Shown here: one piece after another, positions 1 to 10,942 of the stretch
How positions within the stretch are numbered: position 1 is the first letter of the stretch
How the letters are laid out: each line of letters opens with the position of its first letter
Assembly (NCBI GenBank): GCA_026770025.1
Contig: JAMXDE010000006.1
Coordinates: 2,796,001 to 2,860,000, forward strand
Length of the DNA: 64,000 nucleotides
Direction: 5' to 3'
Source of the DNA: Craspedostauros australis
Lineage: Eukaryota > Bacillariophyta > Bacillariophyceae > Mastogloiales > Achnanthaceae
Notes under the pieces: model-generated
What the model was told of the DNA's origin: nothing
Database searches by the model: none
What the model saw: only the letters and a program-made list of their open reading frames with translations
Made by a program: the position numbers and the translations under genes

Positions 1-1883
1 CACATGAGCCTTGATGCGGCCATCTTGCTCATCCTCATGATCAGGTGTTTGGGAAGTAGTGGTAGCCCTTTCTCTTCGAGCAGTTCGTTGATGACCACAA
101 TCTTGCATGACACATCGAATGCTCCGTTGAAGCCGATTTGAGTCAGCATATAGTAGAGCTCTCGAGCTCCCATGCAGTTAGCTCCGTCTTCGATGGACTT
201 CTTCCTCACATCGAAACAGAGGAGCGCGTCGTTGATACACACGTCGTTGGCTGCCAACACGTTGGATAGAGAGACTCTGATTGCGTCTTCCAAACAGTTG
301 AACCTGCTCAGGATTGCTCGACGGCGGATCCTTTCAGGTTCCGTGGTTGTTGGGATGTCTCTGAACGCCCAACGTGCTCGAATCTTGAGCACGTCGAATT
401 CGGTGCATCCTGTGCACCACGAATACATCGCTCCACGCGCGAGGCAGATTGGACACCATGCATCCGTCCTGCTGCGTTCACACACGCGGTCGATTTCGTC
501 GCGCAGGAAGTAGTCGATGGCGTTACTCATCCGAGTGCCCGCTGCTTCCTCATCTTGCGCAGGTGGCGCATTGTTGATATCGACGCCTGGCATCGCGATT
601 TCGGTGTCCCCAATGCTCTCGTCTGATTCGAGCAAGTCACCGTTCATGAGGTCGCGGATGCCTTCGTTGGTTGGTGATTCGACTGCTTCAGTCGAAGGGA
701 ACGTCTCCATGATTTCAAAGAGATCCTCTTCGAGTGCGCTTTCGAGTTCGATCTCGTCGAGATCGTCAATCTCAACGAAATTACCGTCTGCGATGACGAG
801 TGCCATATCGTCCATCGCTTCGTCGCCGTCCATCGCCATGTTAGCGCTCTCAGCTTCCTTCATTGCTGCCTTCAGCTTGAAGCATTGGATGATCTTGTGC
901 CCTACCTTTCCGCAGTAGTTGCACTTGCCGTCGAATCCCCCTTTCTTGGATCCGCCCTTGGCGTCGGCGTGGTTGCCCTTCTTCTTGGACCCACCGCCTC
1001 TCTTGTTGTTGCCTCCCTTGGCTGGCGCACGACAGTCCGCCTTCTTGTGCCCGTAGGCACCGCAGTTGCGACAGTTTCCCTTGAACTGTCCAGCTCCGAA
1101 CAGAGCGAGCTCCTCGTTGCTGCTGTTGCCTGCGCGCTTATAACCATGTTTGAGATGGTGGCGGTCGTAGGTTAGGCTCACAGCTTCACGGATGTCGCCC
1201 ACGGTCATCTCTCGTTCCTTTCCGTGGAACTTGAGTTCGAGCAGCTTCACGTCCATCTCGTACTCGCGGCAGAGCGCGTTGAGCACGAGCATGTTGAACT
1301 GCTCCGCATCGATGATCACCTCCTGGTCGATCAATCGGTTGCGAAGGACCTCCATGTCCGTCAAGAAGAGATCCGGATTCTCTCCCTTCTTCAATCGCAT
1401 CGCATTGAGCTCCGCCAGCAACTTTGCCTTCATAGGCGCAGTGCGCTGCTCGTAGACGCGTCCGAGGGCCACCCAAGCTGCGTGAGGATCTCCTCCTCCA
1501 TTCAGCATGCCCTCGCATCCCCACACCGCCTCGAAGGCGATCTTGCCTTCCTTCGAATCATGGTTGATCGCCATGGTCAGTTCCTCGAAGGCGAACTTTG
1601 CCATTGCTGCCTTGTACTCCGCTAGATCCGCAGCGCTTGGTTTGGTACCAGACTTGGTACTCGACTTGAGTTTGGCGCCTGGATCAGGCTTGATGGTTGC
1701 GACCAGGGACTCGGCTGCGGCGGAGGGAGCAGTCACCTTCACATCGGAGTAGGGCTTCAAGAGCATGTTGCGGTAACCACGACGGTCAGCGCGACAGAGG
1801 AACTTGGCGTGCCAGAACTTCCAGTTCTCCTTTTTACCGTCGAAGTAGACGATACGGTCGGACTTGGTCTCGTAGGTACTCAT
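1..1883 (-). CDS. Gag-like protein of a Copia-type LTR retroelement (partial, 3' end outside the window)
   Basis: Read from the ATG at 1883 on the minus strand, the frame stays open for about 627 codons to position 1. The N-terminus carries the aromatic-rich Gag core usual in Copia-type elements (F-D-G-K near residue 19, then W-x-x-W-x-A-x-F). Two CCHC zinc knuckles, C-x2-C-x4-H-x4-C, lie at residues 271-284 and 321-334, separated by a Lys/Gly-rich linker; they bind element RNA during particle assembly. An acidic stretch follows, then a Cys-rich patch (C-P-I-C and W-C-T-G-C) and a helical-looking tail. No D-S/T-G protease motif is seen in the roughly 290 residues after the second knuckle, which is a long gap for a Copia Gag-Pol. 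Retroelement identity is well supported; the exact family is inferred. Pol and the 3' LTR would lie to the left of the window. Confidence 0.88.
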   Translation of the reverse strand, partial: MSTYETKSDRIVYFDGKKENWKFWHAKFLCRADRRGYRNMLLKPYSDVKVTAPSAAAESLVATIKPDPGAKLKSSTKSGTKPSAADLAEYKAAMAKFAFEELTMAINHDSKEGKIAFEAVWGCEGMLNGGGDPHAAWVALGRVYEQRTAPMKAKLLAELNAMRLKKGENPDLFLTDMEVLRNRLIDQEVIIDAEQFNMLVLNALCREYEMDVKLLELKFHGKEREMTVGDIREAVSLTYDRHHLKHGYKRAGNSSNEELALFGAGQFKGNCRNCGAYGHKKADCRAPAKGGNNKRGGGSKKKGNHADAKGGSKKGGFDGKCNYCGKVGHKIIQCFKLKAAMKEAESANMAMDGDEAMDDMALVIADGNFVEIDDLDEIELESALEEDLFEIMETFPSTEAVESPTNEGIRDLMNGDLLESDESIGDTEIAMPGVDINNAPPAQDEEAAGTRMSNAIDYFLRDEIDRVCERSRTDAWCPICLARGAMYSWCTGCTEFDVLKIRARWAFRDIPTTTEPERIRRRAILSRFNCLEDAIRVSLSNVLAANDVCINDALLCFDVRKKSIEDGANCMGARELYYMLTQIGFNGAFDVSCKIVVINELLEEKGLPLLPKHLIMRMSKMAASRLM

Positions 1884-4216
1884 GATGATGATGATGAAGG
1901 TGGATGATGGCTTGTTGGTGCGGGGTGAAACGTAGGATTTCAATCGTAACGTTTCGAAACGTGTTGGAAATCCGGGGTGGTGTGATAGTAGAAAGCTAAT
2001 CGTTTGTTAGAATCTACTTCTCTGAACTGTGAGCTCTTCATGGCTCTCAATTGCAAAGTCCAATCTCCTCTTGAGATTGCCGTGGGTCCCTCTGTTGGTC
2101 TAGCAGGCATCCATCTTGCATTCATCGCAAATTCATCATGGACATGCATGCACCACCGAGCACCCCATGTTCGTGCACATTAGCACGATGTCCTCCGCTG
2201 ATAGTTTCGATGCCGTAGACATCAACGAGTCGTAGGCATGACACAGATCGGCTCATTCGATCAGATCACGATATCTCATGCGTTGCGGGAACGCCTTGGT
2301 TGGGAGCTCGTTCAGCTCCTTGATCATCAAACATCTCCGATCATCTCCGATCTACTCCGGTCGACTCCGATCGTTTCTCTTTGTTTCTTCGCCGATCACT
2401 TCACCGGCTTCCTGGAGGTTCCTCATACCAGGTTCGTTCACAAGCCATCTCACACTTCGTGATGTTTGCGTTCTCCCAGTACTCTTTTCTTATTGGTTGC
2501 GACATGGGGGCCGTAGTCGCTCGTATCGTGATGTTGGTCACGATTCCAACATCCCTGCCCCCTGCGACATACACGTGTGATTGGCGTTCCTGCATTGGAG
2601 TCATGAACGCCAAAGTACGGTTCGCATTCGGCACGTGTCGTTCTCCACCGCATGAAACGTGCAGCTCACATTTTTCTGTGTCACAACGATCAAACGTGGG
2701 AGTTGCGGTAATGTAGAATATCCCGACGCTCGGTTCCTTACTCTTGGGAGGTGCGGCAATATGGTGTTTCAGAACACCCGATTCCTGACAATCGATGGCC
2801 ACATGCAGCATAGTAGGTACTACAATCGCAGCACACAAGGATGAAGATGATTGCATCAAATTCCACAAGTGGCATGCAGAACCATGATAGGTACAGTAGA
2901 CAGCAGCACAACGAGGTCAGTGGAACAGTCACTTTGCACGTGGCTTACTGATGAATTGGATGGAGAAAATGAAGTAGGATGAATTGCAAGAGTATGCAGA
3001 CAACTATTGGACCACAGGCAAGGGCGTTGGCGCAACCGTGCGTACGAATGTGAGTAGGAGCAGAGGGGAGAGCAAGGGAGCAGCAACTAGCAGGATCTGC
3101 ATGATGAAGCCTGAGGAGACGACAAGGATGACACGAGCAGGAAGCAGGCACCAACATGGATACCATGGACGATTATAGTATGGTGCAAAGTGACGCATTG
3201 CCTTTCAGTTGAGTCTGACGAAGGTAGGAGTGCGCGATGAGCAGCACGCTGTGTGTATGGATGTGCCTATGTATTTTAGTCTACTTCGTCACAGTGGGCA
3301 CGCACGGGAGAATAGCGGAGAACCCGATTCACTGCCGAAGATAAACTGAGTGTGTCGGATGAGGCGCATGCTCTATACGAATGGTATCACATCGAATTTG
3401 TAGTATCATACCAAGGTACTCGGTACATGGTATACACAGAGGAGCTCGAAGAGAGTTCAGAGGTCGCAGACGTTTCAACCCACGTCATCATGTCCAGCAA
3501 CGTGACAACCTGTCAGGCTTGCCGGGAACGTCATTGCGAAAGGCTCTCTCCAAAATTGCCGCGGATCCCAAAACACTGAACGGCAACCAACCGAACTGCG
3601 AGCCGGCAAGGTGCTGCAAACTCGTCCGAGCGGAGTAGTATGTCATAAGCAATCGGAACGAAGAAATGCCAACGAACCATTCATTGGCATCGTGGACATT
3701 GTAGTCGCCATCAGAATCCAACAGTGTTCCTTCGCTGTTTTCTTCGTGACTGTTCCTCCACGTAGTCGTGGACGCGTACATCGTGTCAGAGAGGCACACA
3801 TCATCCCTTCACGCCAGCCGTACCCTTTTTCGCTCACACACTTTCAAAGGCCTGACTTTCTCGAATTGTGTTGGTCTTCGTTTGATGGACGAGCAGCACA
3901 TGATCCTGGCCAACACCAATCTGAAGCTCAACATTCATCGGTGCGAGCATGAGTGCCAGCATCGATGATCTCATCGTCAGCATTGCCATCAGCACCAACA
4001 GGAATATCAGTCGCATGACGCTCGTCTCTCCACAGCGCACCACGAAGTTCGTTTTCATGGAGACCAGCACAGATGCACTATCGCAACGCGTGCGACAAAT
4101 CCATACATGCAAGTAGAAAAGGAGAAGAGTATCTGCAATATCGTATTATATTTGGCTAATACTTGATTCATTTATTACCCCAGCGGTCCATGTATTTCCA
4201 CCACTTTGATATTCGG
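1884..4216. other. Intergenic; expected site of the retroelement 5' LTR/leader, no gene supported
   Basis: For a minus-strand retroelement, the 5' LTR and primer-binding site should lie just right of 1883. I see no convincing match to a tRNA 3' end and cannot define LTR ends without the other copy. Short ORFs occur on both strands (for example 2401-2868 minus and 3834-4112 minus, the latter with a hydrophobic stretch). None shows a recognisable domain, and I do not call them genes. The segment 2320-2370 holds an imperfect GATC-rich, CTCCGATC-type short repeat. Confidence 0.5.
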
Positions 4217-4978
4217 TTACAGCCCAGCCTTTTTGATGACATCGTGGCCTTCCGATCGGAGAGGCTTATCCTTCTTGATGGCTTCCAAGATCTTGGTGTT
4301 CGAATTTGTGAAGTCTTTCTCAGAGCCAGTCTTGGCCTTGCTGCTCAGATCCTCCATGCTTTCCTTGATGTCATCATTGCGAGACAGAATCTCCACGAGA
4401 TCCTCTTCCATCTTTCCAAGCGTCTTCAGCCGTTTCTGCCGCTTGGATTTCGACGATGATCGGTATTGATTGCTTAATGAATCGCGCAGGTGCTGGCCGA
4501 CCTTCTCGCGGGCGATCGAATCACCGACCTCGTGCCATCTGCCGTCCTTGTACTTGACGAAACCGCCAAATGGACTGGCCTCACGAATCTCGTCGACGAT
4601 GGCCAGCACTATCCTACTCTTCTGAGTCTGGTTCGTGGCGTCAGCGTATGTGTCCGCATAGTGCTTGATCCGTTTGCGGAAATGCAGGTTCCCTGCGTGG
4701 TCCTTGACCTTCTTCCCGATCCCGCAAATCACATCGAACGGGCCCGGCGAAAAGCTTGTTGATAGCGGTGTCATCCGCTCCATCAGTCTTGGCGCCGTGT
4801 TCCCCAACGCCAGAATGGAAGCGAGAGTCACTTTCTGTTTCTGATGAGAAGATGATGATAGCAATGACGAAAGCGTCTGATCTGCGGAGGGGGGTTGCGT
4901 GGTGGATTGCGGCGTTTCGTCATTGTCACTTGCACTCTGGTCGCGAGTGGTGGGGACTGCAGGAGGTACTTTGTTCAT
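4217..4978 (-). CDS. DUF6824 domain protein (diatom-type)
   Basis: From the ATG at 4978 the protein is 253 residues. An S/T/Q/P-rich, probably disordered N-terminus (1-75) leads into a domain at about 82-170 that opens with D-V-I-C-G-I-G-K and has H-A-G-N shortly after. It continues with I-V-D-x-I and a W-H-E-V-G-D-x-x-A-R-E-K segment. This is the pattern of DUF6824, a family greatly expanded in diatoms and of unknown biochemical role; regulatory or DNA-binding functions have been suspected but not shown here. The C-terminus is Lys/Arg-rich and helical. The frame stays open upstream to an ATG at 5359, but that extension is low-complexity with no domain, so I chose the internal start. No intron is needed. 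Confidence is high for the domain and moderate for the start. Confidence 0.75.
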   Translation of the reverse strand: MNKVPPAVPTTRDQSASDNDETPQSTTQPPSADQTLSSLLSSSSHQKQKVTLASILALGNTAPRLMERMTPLSTSFSPGPFDVICGIGKKVKDHAGNLHFRKRIKHYADTYADATNQTQKSRIVLAIVDEIREASPFGGFVKYKDGRWHEVGDSIAREKVGQHLRDSLSNQYRSSSKSKRQKRLKTLGKMEEDLVEILSRNDDIKESMEDLSSKAKTGSEKDFTNSNTKILEAIKKDKPLRSEGHDVIKKAGL

Positions 4979-7806
4979 GATGGTCAATGCCGAGAGATTC
5001 TGGACACAATGAAACGCAACAGGCATACCTTGCTGATTTTGCTCTCTTCGTGTTGCTGTCAGCTGCATTGGAGTATCCCAATTCTGGCTGATGTAGAAGC
5101 GAGTGTAATAGCTCGATTGCTTGGCTACTCGATTGATGGCTGCGTCTTCTCGTGCGGGATTGCTTCCACAGGATGAAGTTTTGAGATGAGTTTGTGCTGT
5201 TGATGCTCGGAGATTGGCTCCAATCGAGGTGTAGGTTGCAACTGCGAGAATTGATCTGATTGCTCTTGGATCAATAACGTCGCTTTGTTGCGTCAGATGT
5301 ATCGTCTGATCTGGGCGATGTTCGTACGAAAGCTTGCTTTGCTTGTGCGGCTGGATCAAAGCTGCGGCAGGCTTTGTGTCGCTCGATTCTTGAGCTTGAA
5401 TGTCGGTTGTATTAGTACTCTAGCTCGCTGCTGTCGCCGATCTTTCGAAGATGATGTTGGTGGTGGTGATGGTGATGATACAATGCTGGGTGTGCTTGCT
5501 CAGATGTTGTTGTTGCTGCTTTGGTTGCTGATATTGCCGATAGCGATATTGTCGACGGTGATGGTTGCTCGAATGACTGTGTTTTGCGATGAGAGCTGGT
5601 TGGAGATATGAGTAGAGTATGGTCGATCAAAACTGAGGAGTTGGTTTGGTCGCTGCCAGCTCCATAGTATCTGGGACAGGCACTGTATTTCCTCGTGGCG
5701 TTGCTACTTCCGGCCTTGGCACGGGAGGAGCTGTGCCGATGATGTGAAGCAACGCAGCTCTTTGGACGCTCTCACCTTCGCTGATGGTACTATCAATGAC
5801 TTGAGCGATAAGTAGATGTGAATACGACTAGAGCAGAATAGAGCAGCAGAGGAGAGTGTGCTGAGCGCTCTACTTGAGTATACTATCGGCTACTTCACTC
5901 TGCTCTACTCCACTGGTATTGTTCTTTCGTTTTTGCTCTGTGCTGACTTTTGCTGCCGGTCCATTCGAGCTTCATGCCATGCGCGCTCGATGTTGGCAAT
6001 CCAACTCGGAAAACAGTGCACCGCTGTTACTTGGGCGATTTATTGCTGTGGCACCAGTCCAATCCATCGATTGTGCCTTTCTTGATGACCACGCCGATCG
6101 TGACAAGTACCAGCGAAGCAAATTCAGGCACGTGCTCTGTTGGCGACGGACACAATTGCATCCACTTCTGTGGAGCAGCCAAACCAAAGAGAGCAAGGGA
6201 AGATCTGGGCACATCTCCAGTACTCGACTCCCTACTCTGCTCTATCTCTAGTAGAGAGAAACACGGGCATTACAATATATTCTAATAGATATTGTATGTG
6301 GCCAACCAACAGCCGAAACGATCATCCGTGATCAGATCGAATGATTCATGATGAATAGCTGCATCATGGCACTCGCGTGTTTCACTCCTCCACCCTCAGT
6401 AGACTGGCTGCATGCGTAGCTGTCACAGTTCTTGATCTACTCTTTCTAGAACACCGGGAGTTGGAATTGAGGGTTCCAACTATACTCGCAACTTGGAACC
6501 AACGTGAACATTGCAAGCGCACAGGTGCACTTCCTTGGTTCTTCATCACTCCACGTATTCAATTTGCAGCGCGCTTCCGACTCCGGGCCTCTCCTTGCTG
6601 CATATTTAATACATTGGGTTGCAAGTAGTGTACGGTTATGTCTGGAAAATAGGGTGCGAATTCCATAGAGTATGAATGGTGACTCTGCTTTCCTCTACGG
6701 TGTTATACATTCTAGCGGAGAGGAGGAGTCTATCCCTGCAGTTTTGATGTCGATTTGGCCACAGGTGCGTTTCTGCGTTCATCTTGGCTCTGCAGCTGGT
6801 GCGCAGTATTCGTCGGCACAATCACGGGATTCAATAAAACTGCTTGGACGAATGATTCACGAACGCGTGTTGTGAAGAATGCTCAGATGTATTAGGCTGT
6901 CCTTGTTTTGCATGAGAGTTCGCGACGACCGTATTGGAGGAACACGGGATATCACAGAATAGCGGTTGTATTAACGTTATAAAATATCCAACATTAATGT
7001 GACAAGTGTCCAACCGTTAACACGCAACACAAGTTTGAGAAGTCACGCTGCTTCGAAAGATGTGATTGGAATCGGAATCGTTGCCCATCACCAACAAGTC
7101 GTGCAGCACCAGTGTCACAGGATGTCTCCACCCTATCCATTCGATTGTGTTCTCGCGCTTCTCGTTGCCACTCCGTCATGCAGCGAGGGTCATGGCAACA
7201 GACATCTGCGGAGACGATGCAGCAGAGCTCCGAAGAGTCCGGCGCACATGGCGACGCAAGAACGAGGAAGAAGCGACACGGAAGGAAAGCGGAAGCGAGA
7301 ACAAGCGAACTTGGGTGCTTCTCTTGCTGGTGGGAGCGGGCGGTTGCAACACACGTAGACGTACCTACCAATGGCATGCCTGCGGTTCGTACCTCCTGTG
7401 CCTCTAAGCTGTCGTCGAGTTGCTGTTTGGGTTCCTTTGGCTTGGATTGTGCCAAGTCCCACAAACCCAACAGCCCACGTCACAATACATCACATCACGC
7501 CGCATCTCACCACATCTGGCGACGTCTCCACAACAGCTCCACAACATCTCACAACAGCAAAGTAAAGCAAAGCACCCCCATACTACCACCGAGACCTCTT
7601 CTATCGGCGTCTGCAGATTGCCCATCAAAGCCATTGGAACACTATTAGTCATAGATCACCACGCCCACACGTCATCGTAGCACGCAACGAAGCACATCGA
7701 AGCGAACGGCAACGCAACGCAAGGCAACGCAAGACCAGACAGAGCACCATACTCTCCCATCCTCGTAGAATACAATACAATACATTGGATCTAGCACACC
7801 ACCGAC
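4979..7806. other. Intergenic, no gene supported
   Basis: The part next to 4978 is the presumed upstream region of the DUF6824 gene; the part next to 7807 is that of the membrane-protein gene. Between them many short overlapping ORFs occur on both strands without recognisable domains. Around 6280-6310 the sequence is AT-rich. Around 7480-7560 there is an ACATCTCACCACATC-like imperfect short repeat. I see no RNA gene or mobile element. Confidence 0.5.
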
Positions 7807-8820
7807 ATGATGAAGCCCAACAGCAACGAAGACGATCTTGACAGTGTCGAGGTGAGCACCCCGCCACAGAATCACATCGGCGAAAACAGGCCCAGCGGGC
7901 AGGGATACCCACCGGCCACGCCCACCAGCGAGTGGTACTACACGCAACAGCGCGACGACAGCACCATCAATGTTGCCGGAACAGAGGTCGCCAACGCACA
8001 GGTCCCCATGATGGCGCAGTTTTGCTGCGCTATCCTCGTGCTGGTCGCCATCACGACGGGCTTTGACAAGCACGAGACGAGCAACTACAGCTATGCCGTC
8101 GCCGCCTCCATCATCGCGATGATCTTTTCGCTGGCAGGGATCGTCTTCGCTGCCACGCCTGGCCTTGGTGGGCAGATGCTCTTCTCCGCGCCGATATTGG
8201 GTTCGGTTAGCGTCGGCTACCTCAACGCCCTCTTCCTCTTCGTTTGGTGGCTGGTCGCTGCCTGCGTTCTCACCTTCGACCATCCATTCCTCATCACGGG
8301 GAACGGATACTTCGCCTCGTGGGCAGGCTTCGTCTTCAGCATCATGGGATGCGGCGTATCGGCTTCGGCCGTGCGATCGACGCTCTCCGGCGTGGGTCCG
8401 TTGCTGGGACTCGTCGGTGCCAGCGTCATCCTCATCATCGCCACACCGGAAGAGATCGGCTCCAACCACGAGCACAACTCTGAGGCCGTCTACGCGCTCA
8501 TCCTCGGCATCTTCACTCCGCTTCTCGTCCTCGTCATCCTTAATGTGGGAGACACCACCTCGACCGTCGGGCCCATGAAGCTGCCCATCCTCGTCATCCT
8601 CTCGATCCTGTGGGTCGTCATGGCATCGCTGGTCACCTTCCGCGGGCCCTTCAAGGACACCGGCAACGGCTACTTCGCCGCCTGGGCTGGTGCCGGCATG
8701 TGCCTCTTGGCAACCCACCAAACGCGCGTCACGGCCAATGCCAACGATATGACGCAGATCCGCCAGACCAACAGCACGGACACGGCAGACACGGCAGAGG
8801 ATGACGTCGTCCGGGTCTAA
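7807..8820 (+). CDS. Multi-pass membrane protein with two internal G-N-G-Y-F-A repeats
   Basis: This intronless ORF encodes 337 residues. Residues 1-65 are polar and probably cytosolic. About eight hydrophobic segments follow (near 68-86, 95-117, 124-156, 158-180, 185-202, 218-238, 259-279 and 287-304). The body is an internal duplication: a W/L-V-x-A-x-x-V-T-F helix, a short loop and T-G-N-G-Y-F-A-x-W-A-G occur at about 145-164 and again at 276-295, roughly 131 residues apart. I recall similar G-N-G-Y-F-A-x-W proteins in diatoms and other stramenopiles, without an assigned function. The C-terminus is Thr/Asp-rich. The duplication suggests a pseudo-symmetric 4+4 helix fold, perhaps a channel or scaffold, which is inference. 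A second Met directly follows the first, so the start is uncertain by one codon only. Confidence 0.8.
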   Translation: MMKPNSNEDDLDSVEVSTPPQNHIGENRPSGQGYPPATPTSEWYYTQQRDDSTINVAGTEVANAQVPMMAQFCCAILVLVAITTGFDKHETSNYSYAVAASIIAMIFSLAGIVFAATPGLGGQMLFSAPILGSVSVGYLNALFLFVWWLVAACVLTFDHPFLITGNGYFASWAGFVFSIMGCGVSASAVRSTLSGVGPLLGLVGASVILIIATPEEIGSNHEHNSEAVYALILGIFTPLLVLVILNVGDTTSTVGPMKLPILVILSILWVVMASLVTFRGPFKDTGNGYFAAWAGAGMCLLATHQTRVTANANDMTQIRQTNSTDTADTAEDDVVRV

Positions 8821-10942
8821 CCGCGTCCCGGATCATCGGCATGTCCAGTGGTACCGGACAGCCCGTATCATACTGGTACCATGCACAGGTTTACCAATGT
8901 ACGTCATTCATTCTTTGGCACAAGAGAATAATCGATGAAACAACTGAATTAGTGAGCACTCGGCCATACCAATGCGGAAGGTCACGACGAACAATCAAAG
9001 ACAACATGCCAACAGCCGGACACCCCAGCAATGCAACGCGCACGCAGCAGATCTAACCGGAACAGGTCGGCGCGAGAAGCAAGGCAGCTGGTCCAACCCA
9101 AGCCGCAACTCCAGGAGCGCTAGTGCATCCGTCCATGTGATCAACTTGATCGGCGGCTGCATTTATTGGCGCACACAAAAATCTATAACATGTATAGTAT
9201 TCTACAATACTCGAATCATGTCATCCCCAACTGATTCCAGCGTCTGCGTCGCCTGTAGTTGGCACGATGGCTCACAGCTGGGACAGCGCAGGGTGCCGCA
9301 CTGCCTTGACTGTTGGATGTTCCTCACCCAAAACGAAGCCGTTGGTTTACCATGTACGAGGACGAGCCATTATCCTTTTGGAAGAAGACGCAATCCCCTT
9401 GGCATTCTGTCGTTGGGCGCCAGGAGCTGATTCGTCGTGAGCTGCGCACGAGCAGAAAACCAAGATGCAGTCTCACTTCCGACAAGTACGAATACGAGTA
9501 TCCACATGTTTGTACATGAATGAGCCTCGGATCATTTGTCTGCTTCTCGTCGCCTCTGCCATGCTATGCCGAAGGACGTGTCTCTCAAAGGTAGCACGGC
9601 ACAAAGGCTGCGCGAGCTTCGTCGCCACCAGTGCTCCTCTAGCTCGCCTCTCGCAAGTTTGCATCGTTTTCTACACTCGATCCCCTTGCAACTAGGTCTT
9701 GTTCGTATTGACTGATCTGACCTCGTTTTTCTCGACCAGATGGAATGATTCCCAAAAGCATGACCGGCGAGCGAGAACAGAACCGGTCGAATCTGAGGCC
9801 CAAGGGAGATACTTCGGGGCCATCAGCGAGAATCTTGGCTGGTGAGGGAGTACCCAAGACCAAACAGAAGGGAAGTCACAAACGCTCATCGCGTGAGAAA
9901 CCCCACGGCGAAGTATTTCTCGCTCCGGTGTCATCGATCCCGAATGACGCTTTTCTGATGAATCAATTCCCAGGCTGTTGATGGCATCATCGCCGCCATC
10001 ATCTTTTGTCAATGTCGGAAGTGCAGTGAGAAGGGAGGAAAGTGCCATGACAGTTGGAGTGCACCACCTGATGTCTCCCAGGCCACCCATTCCCATCAAA
10101 CGCGTCTGCGGGAACTTCGAAATGTCAGAATGAATACTATGAGCATGAACATAGAAAGAAGGCATCGACCACTGATCGATGCACTATCACATGGGTCCAA
10201 CATGAGGATGGAGCACACAATCACCTCCAACCATCAACCGCATTATTTGAATGAGCGTGCGCTGCACTTTGGACTAGCTAGCAGCTTGAATCAAATCTAA
10301 CAACACACGGAACAGATGGATGGATGATGACATGGAGGGCATTTTGTCGCGTCTGTCCGTCTGTTCCGGCGAGCTTCGCAGAACATGGTGGTCCCAACAT
10401 CCGTAATGAGTTCTCCGCAGGAATTCGCCAGGCGAAAAAGATGTGTGGTCTTTTTCATTCGCAAACCGTTGGGGTGGTTCGTCGTTGGCTTGTGCCTGAT
10501 TTCTCGTGTTGTTTTTGTTCTTCGTGAGTTTTCCTCCTTTCTCCTCTTCCAGTCCGGGCAGGTCGATGTCTTTGGTGTTGGGATGCGAGAATGAGTGAGG
10601 ACAAGAGGGCGTCGACGTCGTGCATTTGCGAAAGTGACACCACGCCGCATTGCCCAGAACCGCAATCGCGCAACCGCACAACCTGGGCGACCACGCACCC
10701 AACCAACGTCAAAGCCATCGCAATTCCATCCGAACGCACATAATTCCTTGATTGCGCAAACTGCTTGCACATCACAAGGTCGCCTCGTCTCACACTGCAA
10801 ATCACGTCAAGGGAATCTGTCACCAGCATCGCCATCATCATCACCATCTCGAGAGTGACACCTCCAGGCACCTTCCCCGCTACGACCGTTCCCATCATCC
10901 GAAACGGCTTCGCCACAACAGCGACGACAACACTTTCTCACC
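8821..10942. other. Intergenic, no gene supported
   Basis: This stretch lies between the membrane-protein gene and the glucanase. Short ORFs exist on both strands (for example 9692-10165 minus and 10455-10916 minus), but none has a recognisable domain or clear splice partners. The last 100-200 bp, with a CATCACCATCTC-type short-repeat stretch around 10828-10850, are presumably promoter and 5' leader of the glucanase. Confidence 0.5.
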
